Of a stretch of DNA of 64,000 nt, positions 34,495 through 49,985 are shown in pieces. Location: positions 16,948 through 80,947 of the forward strand of contig MU832247.1 in the NCBI GenBank assembly GCA_029204225.1, written 5' to 3'. Each line of letters opens with the position of its first letter. Positions within the stretch are counted from its first letter, which is position 1. A program made the translations under genes and the position numbers. The stretch comes from Diphasiastrum complanatum. Lineage: Eukaryota > Streptophyta > Lycopodiopsida > Lycopodiales > Lycopodiaceae. Below the pieces are notes generated by a model. It searched no databases. It was not told the origin of the DNA and saw nothing but the letters and a program-made list of their open reading frames with translations.

Positions 34495-37400
34495 AAGACA
34501 TGACAGAATCAGGCAGGTTTTGGAAGTATTGTGCGAACTCTAGTTCAGTGGAAGAGTGAGCCTAAAGTGAGCAAAGGCACATCAATTCTCTTAAACTAAG
34601 TAAGCTAAGCTACCTTTGTGATCAGAGTGGGGATAGAATTGCCCAAAATCGAAGTGAGATTTGAGCATTTGAATGTGGAGGCAGACATTTATGTGGGAAG
34701 CAGAGCACTTCCGACGCTCACCAACTTTGCCATCAATATTATGGAGGTACGAAGTGATAACTGTAAGGACATTAGAAAAAGTAGAGGAAGCTACTTAATA
34801 CTACCCAGCTGATTATTTTGGTTGCTTAACATCTTCAAGTGGCTATCTGCTCTCAGAATTGGATGTCGGAACCTAACCCGAGATTGAGGTGCATCTTGGC
34901 AGGACCTACTGGGTGCTCTTCACGTGTTCCCATCCAGGAAAAGGGTTCTTAACATCCTGAGAGATGTAAGCGGCATCATAAAGCCCTCCAGGTGAAGCAT
35001 ACACTGTAGATCAAATTTTGCTCCACTACTTTTGATGTGATTAAAATCATTGGCAGATTAATTTGTGAGGTGTTCAATTTGCGATGCATCAGCATTTTGT
35101 CAGCTTAACTTTCAAAAACCAGCAAATCATCAGATATCAATGGGCTGAATTTCTAGAATCAGATACATATGCAACACTGTGAATTAGAGCAAGCGGCCGT
35201 TTTTTCAGCTAGAATCTCAAAGCTCATATTCTTGGTTTCATGATTTTCACAGGATGACATTACTTCTTGGACCACCTAGCTCTGGGAAAACTACTTTGCT
35301 CTTAGCTCTTGCTGGAAAACTTGACTATAACTTAAGGGTAAAGACTTCGCAACGCTTACCAGCACTTTACTCTTGTTCTTGTGACAGCTTTATGTTCTCT
35401 GAGTTTGTAACTTCATAGTGGTTCCCTTCTAGACGTCTGGACGAGTGACATATAATGGACACGAGCTTCAAGAATTCGTACCACAAAGAACATCTGCATA
35501 CATTAGCCAAACAGATTTACATATTGGAGAAATGACAGTCAGGGAAACTCTTGATTTTTCTAGTCGTTGTCAAGGGGCTGGCACTAGATATGGTAAGTCT
35601 TGCTTTTTACAAAGTTTAAGGCAGTTCTGATTTAATGCTATTTCATTTGAAGAAGCCGCAGTATTTTGAGCTGAGTTAGAAGTATGTTCATAATCAGGGA
35701 TTTTAACTTTTCAATAACACCTTATCTCCAGACATACTTTCAGAACTTTCCAGGAGGGAAAAGTTAGCTGGTATCAAGCCTGACCTTGACCTTGATGCTT
35801 TTTTGAAGGTGAGTTATGTCTACAGTTAGAATATCACACCATCAAAAATGTTCAAGACGACATTTTTCAGTTATTGCAATTTCGTTCAGAAATGTGTTTA
35901 ATTTCAAATATCCATCCTTTGAAGTCCAGCTTATTGCTTTCTCTATCTTCATTATGCTTCATATCTTGATACTGGTCTACTGTTATATTGATTAGGCAAG
36001 TGTGGTGGAGGGCCAAGAAAGTAGCATTGTGACAGATTATATCTTAAAGGTTTGTGTCCCATGTGGTGAGGTTTCAGTACTACAGTGATGGATCTTGGTT
36101 TGTTGGCAACATAAACCAGTTACCATGAAGATCATGCAGAATTATATGTTATCTCACTTCTAGTTATTTATGTTTCCTGGAATGCAGATCCTAGGCCTTG
36201 ACATTTGTGCTGATACTTTAGTAGGAAGTTATATGCTAAGAGGAATTTCTGGAGGTCAGAAAAAACGACTCACAACTGGTGAGAGATCTAGCTGTTCATA
36301 TAAAAGTCTGGTAATTTCTTGTTTGATGTTTGCAAAGTTCTAAAAACCTTCTGAGTAACACGTTAATGTTCATATTCACTCAGGAGAAATATTAGTGGGA
36401 CCAGCAAAAGCCTTTTTTATGGATGAAATTTCCACTGGGTTGGATAGTTCAACAACTTTCGAGATTGTCAAATGTTTGAGACAGTCTGTTCATGTCATGG
36501 ACGGGACCATGGTGGTTTCACTCCTCCAGCCTGCACCAGAGACTTTTGAACTTTTTGATGATGTCATACTTCTGTCAGAAGGTCAGATAGTCTATCAAGG
36601 ACCACGTGGCCTTGTTTTAGACTTCTTTGAGACCATGGGTTTTAAATGTCCAGAAAGAAAAGGTGTTGCAGATTTTCTACAAGAGGTAAGATGATTTTTG
36701 TGATCTTGCTATGCTTCGAAGAATCACAATTGAGTACTAAATCTTATAGAACTTGATCAATCTGTTATTACTCATATCAAGATATGTGACTTGTAGAAAG
36801 TGACCAATTTGGATTCTTTATTCTTTGGAACAAGGTTACTTCGAGGAAAGACCAGGAACAATATTGGGCAGACAGAAATCGACCTTATCAGTATGTTTCA
36901 GTCAAGAAATTCGCAGAAAGCTTTGCAAAGTTTCATGTTGGCCAAAACCTTGCACAAGAGTTGTCAAAACCTTTTGACAGATCGAAGAGTCATCCTTCTG
37001 CATTGGTCACTGAGAAATATACCATTAATGACTGGGAGTTGTTTCGAGCTTGTTTTTCAAGAGAATGGCTTTTGATGAAGCGAAACTCATTCATATACAT
37101 ATTCAAAATTGTGCAGGTGTCAATAGGCTCATGGATATTGATTTCTGATGCGTAAATCGTATATTCAGAAAATGTGTTTGTTAGGCTGCTATAATTAGGA
37201 ATCATCTAGATTTTAATGCAGCTTATTGCTTTCTACAGATGGGGATCATAGCAATAATCACAATGACTATATTTTTACGAACAGAAATGAAGCATAGGAC
37301 TGTGCAGGATGGAAACAAATTCCTTGGAGCATTATTTTTTGGCCTCAGCAATACCACGTTTAACGGATTTGCTGAACTTTCAATGACAGTTTTCAGACTT

Positions 37401-40400
37401 CCTATATTCTATAAACAAAGAGACTTGCTGTTCTACCCTGCATGGGCATTTGCCTTACCAAATTGGCTTATGAGAATACCAATTTCGATAGTTGAGGCAG
37501 GCATCTGGGTCTTTTTGACGTACTGGGTTATTGGCTTTGAACCTTATGCTGGAAGGTTAGAAAGTGTTTGTGGCTTTTTTCATGTACTAGCACAAATGCT
37601 CTACCAAAGGTCCATAGCTAATTTGATATTTAGAAACTTTTTTGGCTCAATACTTTAAATTTCTATTTTTCAGGTTTTTCAATCAATTTTTGCTGCTATT
37701 CCTAGTACATCAAATGTCATTGGGACTTTTTCGCTTCGTTGCATCTTTGGGTCGTACCACGATTGTCGCAAACACCTTTGGCTCATTTGCACTGCTGATT
37801 CTTTTTATTCTTGGTGGATTCGTTGTATCCAGAGGTATATTTTGAGGCATAATGGTTTGATCTGATTTTGATGAAGTTTTTATGTGAATGAATATCCATC
37901 ATCCTGTGTAAGCATTCTTACTGGATGCTTTTATAGATAACATTCATCCATGGTGGATATGGGGCTATTGGATTTCTCCCTTAATGTATGGGCAAAATGC
38001 ACTTGCTGTTAATGAATTTTTGGGAAAGAGGTGGCGTCAGGTAAACTATGGTTAGCCAACCCACTCACAGGCTGTGTCATAATTTTGAAGGCTCGCTGAC
38101 ATTTTTCATGCATGTTCTGACTTAAGGCTTACCTTTGCATTGTGCTATCTCAACGCATCTTACTTTTTCTTGTTGCAGCCATTTGACAATTCTTCAACTG
38201 TTGGTGAACAAATCTTGATATCTAGAGGTTTTTTTCCTCATTGGTATTGGTTATGGATCGGTGTCGGAGCCCTTCTCGGTTATACAATTCTTTTCAACGG
38301 CGCATTTACCTTGGCCTTGGCATACTTAAACCGTGAGACTCGTATTGTTTTTGTCTAATTAGGAAATGATTGCCTATTTTAGTCTTTTTAGCAATGTCAA
38401 GATTTGTGACAGATGCAGAAGTTGATTTTAGCTTTCTCTTGGTTTGAATTGGAATGAATTCAGCAATGGCAAAGCCTCAGGGCATCGTACCTGAGAATGT
38501 CATATCATCTGAGGAGATGATTGAGATAAATTATTCAAATTCTAGTGTAATCACTTTGGTCACCCGAGATAGTAATTTGAAGGCAGAAAGACGATCCTCG
38601 GCAAGAGTTTCATTTGAAGGTATGTTACTGGATGCTTTTTTTTTTATGTGAATTGGGTAGCTTTTAGAGACACTCTTGGTATCCGTCTTGTTATTTCAAG
38701 ATGTCCAATCAGTTTTTAATGGTTCTCATCGCCATAATTGTTACCAGTTGAAGAAGCTGAGCTTCAAGTACGCAAATCAAGCAGTGCAGTTGAAGAAGCT
38801 GAGCTTCAAGTACGCAGATCAAGCAGTGCATCTCAGGCCAACTCTGAAGGGGGAATGGATGCTGCTGCTGACACCACATATGAAGCTCCTAAAAGAGGAA
38901 TGATTTTACCATTTCAGCCTCTGGCATTGGCATTCGACCATATTAAATACTTTGTGGATGTGCCCCATGTATGACTTTCTTCCTCAATGACATTGAATGA
39001 TGCTGAAGTCTGTTATTCTATCAGAAATTTTTTCCTCTTAATCGTTTGTCTTTATATTTACCATTGCCTTGTTCTGTTATTCTGCTATCGTCTTGCAGCA
39101 CATGCTTCTTGGCCTGTTTCTTTTAAGTATTAGGACTTCAGATCATGAATGTAAGGATTTTAAATCGTTGCATTGCATCTAATCTCAGGAAATGAAAAAG
39201 AAAGGTGTGGCAGAAGATCGATTGCAGCTTCTTCGCGATGTGAGTGGTTCATTTAGGCCAGGTGTTCTTACTGCTCTTGTGGGTGTTAGTGGAGCTGGTA
39301 AGACCACTCTAATGGATGTTCTCGCTGGGCGGAAGACTGGAGGCTATATTGAAGGTAGCATGTGCATATCTGGGTATCCTAAGAAACAAGATACCTTTGC
39401 ACGCATTTCAGGATATTGTGAGCAAACAGACATTCATTCTCCAAATGTCACTGTGTATGAATCTCTTGTATACTCAGCATGGCTTCGCTTGCCGAAGGAA
39501 GTTGACAAGTACACTAGGCTGGTAAATATCGCTACATCCTTCTCCTCACGTAAGCTTTAACTTGAAAGCTGAAAATTAGAAGTACGTATTCTTCAGGCTG
39601 ATTGTACAAGAAGGAACACTGATGAATGAATATCTTATTTGCATCATGTGCCGGATGTAGATGTTTGTTGAAGAAGTTATGGAGCTTGTGGAACTCACAA
39701 CCTTGAGAGACGCCTTGGTTGGTCTTCCGGGTGTGACTGGTCTATCTACAGAGCAACGAAAACGGTTGACAGTAGCAGTTGAGCTTGTTACAAATCCCTC
39801 CATTATTTTCATGGATGAGCCAACTTCAGGCTTAGATGCACGTGCAGCAGCCATTGTAATGCGAACAGTTCGGAACACTGTGGAGACTGGTCGAACAGTC
39901 GTTTGTACCATACATCAACCCAGCATTGACATTTTCGAAGCCTTTGATGAGGTCTTATGTTAAACCCACTTGAAGTTAGATGCACAAGATGCCATTGTTC
40001 CAAATCTGACGGATTAAGCTAGTCCTCATTTTGTAAAGGTCACAAACAAAACATTTCTTCGCTCTGGTCGTTCCTACTAACAAAACCTTTTTTGTATTGA
40101 CAGCTTTTGCTGCTGAAAAGAGGAGGGCGAGTGATTTATGCAGGTCCTCTTGGCAAGCATTCGAACAAGCTCATTCAATATTTCCAGGTCAATTTTTACT
40201 AGATTTTGTCATCTAGAAGAAACATACTTGAGGTGTTACTTTGGACAAGCTTATGGGGTAATAATATGTAGGCATGCAGCTGACAAGTTTTAGTAAATGC
40301 AAAAATCAGGCTGTCGATGGAGTACCTGGAATCAGGGAAGGGTATAATCCTGCAACTTGGATGCTAGAAATAAGCTCCGAAGCAGCAGAATCCAGACTTG

Positions 40401-41912
40401 GGGTGGATTTTGCTGAAATCTACAAAAACTCCTCCCTGTATAGGTAATCGTTGTGCTTCAGCTACTCCAGATGTACACCTTTCTTTCCCAGATTTTTTTT
40501 GTTTTGTGGCGCTTATTGTTGTTAGTGTTTTTATAGAAGGATAATGCTTTGGATTCTTCCAACTCTATACGAAAATGAGCTTTTGCAGGGAAAATGAGTC
40601 ATTGATTAAGGCGCTCAGTACACCAGCTCCAGGATCAAAGGATCTGCACTTTCCTACAAAATTTTCCCTGTCATTCTTGGAGCAATGCAGAGCATGTCTT
40701 TGGAAGCAGCAGTGTTCTTATTGGAAAAATCCACTATATGTGGTTGTGCGCATATTTTTCACTAGCATCTGCGCCCTTATATTTGGCACTATATTTTGGA
40801 ACACAGGTTCTAAGAGGTACACTTTCTACTTGAAACACCATCCCTGATATGCATGTGTCATTCACTTTCTATGGATAGGTTTAGGATAGCCATTCACACC
40901 GCCATGTTTCTGTTCATTGAGTGAACAATGTTTGGTTGACAGGACTACCCAGCAGGATCTATTCAATGCGATGGGAGCTCTCTACGCTTCCGTGCTTTTC
41001 CTTGGTGTACATAACTCGTCAACAGTCCAACCAGTAGTTGCTGTTGAGCGTACCGTATACTACCGTGAAAAAGCAACTGGGATGTACTCTGCACTTCCCT
41101 ATGCCTTTGCACAGGCACGTCCTAGGATTATTCAATGTTCATTGTTGGTTGATCCTTAGTTCGCAGATACTTCAATTTTCCACCTGCTGTAGTCTAATCA
41201 AATGTGTTCGTTTTGCAGGTCCTCATTGAGCTACCATATGTTCTTTTGCAGGCAATAGTTTATGCACTTGTTGTGTACTCGATGGTTAACTTCCAGTGGA
41301 CAACAGTAAAATTCTTCTGGTTTCTCTTCTTCATGTATTTCACATTGTTGTACTTCACATTCTACGGAATGATGTCGATCGCTTTTACACCCAATCAACA
41401 ACTTGCAGCCGTGGTTTCATCAGCCTTCTATGCCATATGGAATCTCTTCTCTGGTTTCCTGATTCCTCGACCAGTAAGCTCATATGAATCTACTGCTCCA
41501 GAAATCCTCTTCTCGGCAGCGACTTTAGGAGTTCTTTCAGTTTGTCGGAGTTTACTTCTTCTTGTATTTTGTCAATAGCATATCCTTGAGGCTTGGGCTG
41601 CTTTTTTCTTCATGTGCTGCTTTGTGTTTCGTGCTGCAGCAAATTCCTATCTGGTGGAGATGGTACTCCTGGGCTTCACCAGTGGCGTGGACGCTAGAAG
41701 GAGTCATTACTTCGCAGCTGGGGGATGTAACCACAGTCCTTCACATCCCAGGCCAAGAGGATACAACAACAGTGAAGCAATTTTTGGCAGACTATTTTGG
41801 GTATCACCATGACTTCCTAGGTGTTGTTGCTGCTGTGCATGTGGGTCTGGTAGTGCTGTGTACCTTTGTTTTTGCTCTCTCGATCAAATTCTTGAACTTC
41901 CAAAGAAGATAA
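33889..41912 (+). CDS. Full-size ABCG transporter, PDR type (gene 1), 24 exons
   Basis: Exons: 33889-34406, 34626-34746, 34903-34991, 35253-35337, 35433-35592, 35732-35808, 35996-36049, 36188-36278, 36384-36685, 36835-37116, 37239-37555, 37674-37834, 37937-38040, 38179-38332, 38464-38619, 38748-38968, 39189-39521, 39661-39951, 40104-40187, 40310-40443, 40589-40816, 40943-41114, 41219-41473, 41640-41912. The sum is 4662 nt, 1553 residues, no stop. Order is NBD-TMD twice, as in PDR exporters: Walker [10 protein letters not shown] (exon 4), signature SGGQKKR (exon 8), Walker [15 protein letters not shown] (exon 9), TM exons 10-14; Walker A VSGAGKTT (exon 17), Walker [14 protein letters not shown] (exon 18), TM exons 21-24. 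A plasma-membrane ATP-driven exporter, substrate unknown. All introns are GT-AG except a GC donor after exon 22. Exon 1 contains a 65-codon internal duplication (33907-34296) and exon 16 a 42-bp one, making it longer than the usual 1430-1500 residues. Confidence 0.95.
34412..34490. repeat. (CT)n microsatellite at the intron 1 donor
   Basis: A pure run of about 39 CT units starting five bases after the GT of intron 1. The paralogue has a shorter one at the same place (59262-59289), so the tract predates the gene duplication and expanded here. Confidence 0.95.
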
Positions 41913-42579
41913 TCAAGAAGATCATGAAGCTGAGCAGCAGTCAAGAGAAATCTAACACTGGACAGTACCCAACCAAGCAATACTTAAAATTCCACTAGGA
42001 GCAGTCAAAGTTGACACCAAAGCTCCCCAAGAACAAGGTGATTGATACATCCATGATCCAGAAGATTTGCCTTCCCCATAACATTCAAAAGCTTTGCATT
42101 ACTCATAGAATGCAAATCTTCAAAACCCAAAAAACAAAGATTGTTTAGAAGAATTACATAATTTGAAGAAAAAGAAAACCGAGTTTAATGCTAATCTCAC
42201 CTAGGAGTGATGTCTCAAGCTTTCAGAAAATTCTCACAAATCACAACAGGGATAAGCTATTGTGAGAAAGCTAAAAAAAGGCAAAATGCCTTTGTTTTAA
42301 AAATCCTTACCAACAATGCAAAGATGAAGTATAATACATGGAGAAAGTAAGATGTGGGAGAAAAATATGAAATGTCCTATCTAAATTCTGCTTTATGCTT
42401 TATTCAATTAATTGTTTACCATAAGTTTTCTCTTGAAGTTTTGCAATGGTACAAATTTTTGGGTAATGAGTTTTGGTTTCCGTGCATGGTCTAATAAGTA
42501 TGCCAACACTACATTCTTAATTTCTTGCCCAAGGGATTCGGAACAAGTTCAATGTTCTCAACCGGCTCCTCTTATTTTT
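41913..42579. other. 3' flank of ABCG gene 1, no other gene
   Basis: Presumed 3' untranslated region and intergenic DNA. The 155-codon ORF at 42412-42879 has no domain and runs into the GC-rich repeat. Confidence 0.5.
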
Positions 42580-42955
42580 AGCACCCTGCGCACGCGTCAG
42601 GGTGGGCCAGGCAGGGAGGTTTTTTTTTTTTTTAAACTGCTTGCCCTGGTGCCACGTGTCGGGCATCAGGGCTTATCCCATAAGCAAATCTTTGAGATAA
42701 ACCAGTACCTATATATAACTGAACCCACCTACTTACTCACATGTGTGCAGGTGGGTGTGAAGCTGCCCAATGCCACCTGCCCGGTTCTCGGTGCCACCTG
42801 GGCCTGCCCGGCGCCACCCACCTGGCGCTGGTGCCCCTGCTCGGCGTCACCTGGGCACTGCCTGCCCGGCGCCACCTAGCCCTGGCCGGCCTGCCTGCCT
42901 GCCCGCCCGGCACCACCCACCTGGCGTTGGCGCACCCTGACGCGCTAGGGTGCTA
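42580..42955. mobile_element. MITE-like element with GC-rich interior
   Basis: Ends are inverted repeats: GCACCCTGCGCACGCGTCAG and GGTG on the left (42581 on), against GCACCCTAGCGCGTCAGGGT and G read from 42953 on the minus strand. TA lies directly outside both ends (42579-42580 and 42954-42955), consistent with a TA target duplication. The interior is about 65-70 per cent G+C with imperfect repeats of CCCGGCGCCACC(CA)CTGG type, against an AT-rich surrounding. About 373 bp, non-coding. The TA duplication would fit a Tc1/mariner-type source, but the terminal sequence is not one I recognise. Confidence 0.55.
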
Positions 42956-43606
42956 CAATTATGTGGAGTCGTTCTCAACCAAGTAGATAGATTTCAATAA
43001 GACAACTAATTTTATATAAATTCCCTTTTAGAAGGAATGTTCCGCATAAATCATTTACTTCTCCAAGACGATATATTTGATGGTTCGGACTCATGTATTA
43101 TGCACTTCCACTTTTGGGTAAGGACTATGATATAAAATTCATTGACACCCTTGAAAACATAAAATCATCTTAGATATATTTTATCATTACAAATTTGACT
43201 AAATCTAATACTGACAATGACCAACAAACAAAATCTCAAAGTTAGAAAGTATTTCTTCCAATATCTAAGATTTGGAAGGTTATAACTCTAGAATTGTTGA
43301 GGTCAAATTTAGGTCCAATTCGAAAACTAGATCCTTGAAATCTTAGATAGACTATCAAGTTCAAAAATATATTAGCATATGGATATACGATCTTTTGATT
43401 TTCAGTTTTGCATGTTTTGCAAATTTTTGTTTTCTTTCAAGGCTTGGGTATTAAATTTTTTTGCTTGTTTGGCCAATTATGTTTACTATATGCCAAGAAA
43501 AAATTCTTACAACAATATAAGGGTGTATTTGTCCAAAGAAAACATGGTGATGTGAAATATTATGACAAACTTTGTAGTACAAGTGCACACTAAGAGTTAA
43601 AGTAAG

Positions 43607-43669
43607 GGGGAAGGCCCCAGGGCGGGGCCCTCACAAAGCGGAAGGCCCCCCCGCCCGTGGGCCTTCCCC
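43607..43669. repeat. GC-rich hairpin
   Basis: GGGGAAGGCCC (43607-43617) pairs with GGGCCTTCCCC (43659-43669). The loop is G+C rich and contains nested GGGCGGGGCCC and GGCCCCCCCGCCC. Possibly the ends of a very short foldback element. Confidence 0.6.
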
Positions 43670-44150
43670 TTCGTATATACCAGCAATTTTTTTTAAAAAA
43701 ATTTATTTTTATTTCTAGAAAGTTGATTTTCAAAAATAGCAAATTCAGATTTCATCTGACTTTCTAAAAATAGCAACTGAACATTACAAAAATGTAATGT
43801 GATTCTCAGAATTTCTAAGAATAGCAAAAGTACCTTACAAATCTGTAAGATATTTATTGCTCATACTTTTCAAAAGTACAAAATTATGCCATTTAAGGCA
43901 ACTTTCAAATACACTTGAAAAAAATCTGTAGGTATTTACGAAGCATTGAACTACAAAAAATATGACAAAACAAAAAAACTATTGTAATTTATAAAAAGTT
44001 AGTTAAAAACATTGCTCGTATTCACCAAACAAAGACGCATGACAAAGCTAAAAAACCAGTGCATCAATGTGCTCCTCTTATAGTTTGCCATCCATTTGGG
44101 ATGTTTGCTATAAAGTGCTACAAAAAATACGCTGAAAAAGATTGTTTGAA

Positions 44151-44205
<55 letters not shown>

Positions 44206-44770
44206 TATTTACATGTGTGTGTGTGTGTGTACTTTCATCTATATATATATACACGATTTTCTTTTTAGGTTTGTCGTGCTAGAGGTAAGCTATCTTGACC
44301 ATTTTTCTAATACTAATGTGTTATTTATTCTTTCTAAATTACAAAATTTATTTATTTTATATTTTTCATTGTGCATGGCAAAGCTCTTGTCATCCTTCTA
44401 ATTATCTTGTTGTTGTTTCTTGACCCAACATGACATCGAGTAAGAAATATGGATATTCAAACAAGTTTAAAATACACATAGAAAAATACCATAGGTTTTT
44501 GCATATTCGTGAAGCCCTATCCTTGACCATGCAACCTAATCACCCAGCTTGGGCAAGGAATTATGTTCATAATGAAAGGGCATAAGCATATTCCGCAACA
44601 CCAATGTTGTGGTAACGGTTGTCCCCCAAATCTAAGAGCGAGAGATGATACCACCATTTTGGAGAGAGAGTGGTGTCATCTCCATCTCCATTAGATGGTT
44701 TTTGCACTACCACTACCACTGCAATTGTAGTGGTGGTACACTCCCCACTTTTTAAGTTTTGTTTGATAGA
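43670..44770. repeat. No gene; AT, AC and GT microsatellites
   Basis: Mixed (AT)n, (AC)n and (GT)n tracts at 44150-44206 and 44213-44230. The Ile-Tyr repeat ORFs here are repeat shadows. No gene seen. Confidence 0.7.
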
Positions 44771-45016
44771 ATGTCGTCTAGTGGAAGGTCTACTGGAAGA
44801 TTGAGTGGAAGGCCATTTAGGCGAAGACCTGGTGAGGAACCTGAGCAACATACACAAGATTGGTATGAAAGTCTCTCCCCAACAAAGAGAGAGAAAAAAA
44901 GATCTTGTGTACTCTTCTTCAGGTGAATCATTTGGCGGTAGACTTTCCATGGATGCACCTTCCCAAGAGTCTTGTAGTCTTTATTTTGGTGTTGGGGATG
45001 GCATCATGGTCTAGGA
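44771..45016 (+). other. Unrecognised short reading frame
   Basis: ATG at 44771 gives MSSSGRSTGRLSGRPFRRRP, EEPEQHTQDWYESLSPTKRE and a run of basic residues to a possible donor (CAG/GTGAAT, about 44925). A similar opening, [13 protein letters not shown], occurs at 46714. There is no recognisable domain. It could be a repeat-family remnant. Confidence 0.2.
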
Positions 45017-45350
45017 GGGAATTCCCAAAAAAGAATAGTTCAAGGAAGAAAAAAAGAGAGTGTGGGAAAGCCCTCTAGGTAAACTACATTGGTTTCACAC
45101 GAAACCCCTGAGGATGGTTCATAGGCAGCCATGTGTGAAGCAAGTATGTGTTTGTGGGTGTGTGTGTGTGTTTGTTGTGGTGTTGTCTAGGTAGGGAATT
45201 CCCAAAAAAGAATAGTTCTAGGAAGAAAAAAGAGTGTGGGAAAGCCCTCTGGATCAACTACATTGGTTTCACACGAAACCCTGAGGATGGTTCATTGGCC
45301 AGCCATTTGGGTTTTGAAAAGTGAAGCATGTGTGTGTGACTTTTTTCTTA
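45010..45350. repeat. Tandem duplication of about 170 bp
   Basis: GGGAATTCCCAAAAAAGAAT through TTTCACACGAAACCC and GAGGATGGTTCAT occurs at about 45018-45125 and again at 45192-45300, roughly 90 per cent alike, with GT-rich sequence between. Confidence 0.8.
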
Positions 45351-47899
<2,549 letters not shown>

Positions 47900-48126
47900 A
47901 GCCTCATCCTTGAATCTTGCAATGTAGGTGGCTATTGATCAACCTACTCTATAGATTTAGGAATTTGGTCCTATAATGTAGGAACCACTACCAAACAAAC
48001 TTGAACAACTTTTTAAACATGATCTAACCTACACTAGAGTAGATTCCCACGTGGCACTATGGCCTCACACGTGTGCGACCCACCATTGTACATATTTACA
48101 TGGTTTAACATAGCTAGATTTGCCAA
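47900..48126 (-). repeat. Copia LTR-like fragment
   Basis: Carries the same blocks as the LTRs at 2.7-3.5 kb and 14.2-14.8 kb: paired TTTAGGAATTTGGTCCTATAATGTAGGAA sequence and CACACGTGTG at 48065-48074. It abuts a truncated RNase H domain, so a deletion joined them. Confidence 0.5.
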
Positions 48127-49985
48127 TTATAACTTTGGATCCTGCATGTGTTGACTTAGCTTATGAACACTAAAGCTTAGATCAGGCCTAGTCACTGTTA
48201 ACCATATAAGTGAGCCAACAAGACACCTATGAAGAGTGATGTCCGCAAAGGATTTTTCATCATCTTTCATAGGAACTTTTACAATGTGCTCCATAGGTAT
48301 ATCTATGCTTTTACAGTTTTCCATTTGGAATTTCTTGAGCATGGAAAGTTCATATCTACTTTGACTTATAAAGGCTTGACCTTTCCAAAAATCTATTTCA
48401 AGGCCTAGAATATAGTGAGGAACTCCTAAGTCTTGCATCTCAAACTCACTTCCAAGTGCATGCTTAGTTTCTTCAACTAGCTTCTCATTATTTCCACAAA
48501 GAATGATATCATCTACATAGATGAGAAGAATGATTACAAAATTATCTACAAACTTATAATACGAAGAAGGGTCATATTCACTTAGACAAAATCTGAGTGA
48601 TATGAGATAGGAGTTGAGCCTTGCATACGAAGACCTTGGTGCTTGTTTCAGTCCATAGAGACTTTTAAACAAAAGACAACCTTTTGATTCTTCACCTTCT
48701 TTCACAAAACCTGGAGGTTGCTCCATGTAAATCTCCTCCTCAAGGTAACCATTGAGAAATGCGTTAGAAACATCAAGCTGGAACATACTCCAATTGTGAA
48801 AACATGCAAGAGATGAGTATTATGATTGTTACCATTTTTGCAACTGGTGCAAAGGTGTCTTCATAGTCAAGACCTTTGATTTGTGAGTAGCTTTTGGCAC
48901 AAAGTCTTGCTTTATACTTATTGATAGATCCATCATGATTATACTTGATTTTGAAAACCCACTTACATCCAATCACATGCATGTTGTTTGGTGGCTCCAC
49001 AAGCTCCCGTGTGTTGTTTGACGTCAAGGCTTCAAACTCTTGGGTCATTACTTCAACCGACATCTTGGATTAAAGTCCTTCTTGGACATCCTTAGGCTCT
49101 TCATCTGATATGAAGAGAGCATGATAAGAAGTTTCACCTTTCACTTGCCTTCCTTCCACATCATATGTGAGCCTTCTTGGCTCAGATCTTTCTCTTGTAG
49201 ATCTTCTTGGTGTGGTTGCTTGAAGTTGCTACTCCTCAAGCCTTGGCCTCACCACTTCTTGAGCTGCATCAAGATTGATGATTGTAGATCTTGCATGAGA
49301 CTCCTTGATCTGTGCATCAATCAAGTTAAAGTTTTGATCTTCATAGAAGATCACATCTCTACTAACAACATTCTTGTCAGTAGAGGGAAGATATACTTTG
49401 TATGGTTTTTTAGTAGATGCATATCCTACAAAAATTCCTTCTTCCTTCACTAGGATCTACCTTCTTCCTAGTCTCTAGAGGTACATGCACAAAGCATACA
49501 CATCCAAACATCCTAAGATGATCTACCTTAGGCTTTTTCTTATAAAACATCTCAAATGGTGTTTTTCCTCCTATTGCAAGATTAGGAAGCCTATTACAAA
49601 GATAGTTTGCACATGCAATTGCTTCTCCCCAAAATTCTTTAGGTAGAGAAGCTTCTAGCCTAATGGCTTTTGCACATTCACACAAAGTTATATTTTTTCT
49701 CTCAACAACTCCATTTTGCTGAGGAGCATATGAAGAAGAAAACTCTCTTTGAATTCCCTCTCTCTCACAAAAGTCTTTAAACTTATTGGAGGTGTATTCT
49801 CTTCCACTATCACTTCTCAATCTTTCAACTTGAAAGAAAACTGCTTTTCTACATAAGCTTTGAAAGTACGGAAAACGTCATAAACCATGGCTTTAGAAGA
49901 CATCATATAGATCCAAGAATATCTTTATAATCATATACAAAGGAAACAAAACAATTTGCTCCTCCTTTGCTCTTAGTTGATGAGA
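48127..49985 (-). pseudogene. Copia pol: integrase, linker and reverse transcriptase
   Basis: Minus strand. Integrase from about 49985 ([13 protein letters not shown] region), then 49820-49410 with MRSDSGREYTSNKFKDFCER, PQQNGVVERKNITLCECAKA and KEFWGEAIACANYLCNRLPN; linker KNVVSRDVIFYEDQN (about 49370); RT 49063-48127 with [50 protein letters not shown] and ILGLEI. Frameshifts near 49850, 49440 and 48790. It ends at QHMQDPKL, before the RNase H core, at an LTR-like fragment. 49433-49985 is also the outer part of a long inverted repeat. Confidence 0.92.

Noticed and set aside
42412-42879. 155-codon plus ORF
   Set aside because: Runs from AT-rich intergenic DNA into the GC-rich repeats of a MITE-like element; no motif.
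44999-45350. Terminal repeats of a short element
   Set aside because: The two copies are direct and adjacent, so a plain tandem duplication explains them.
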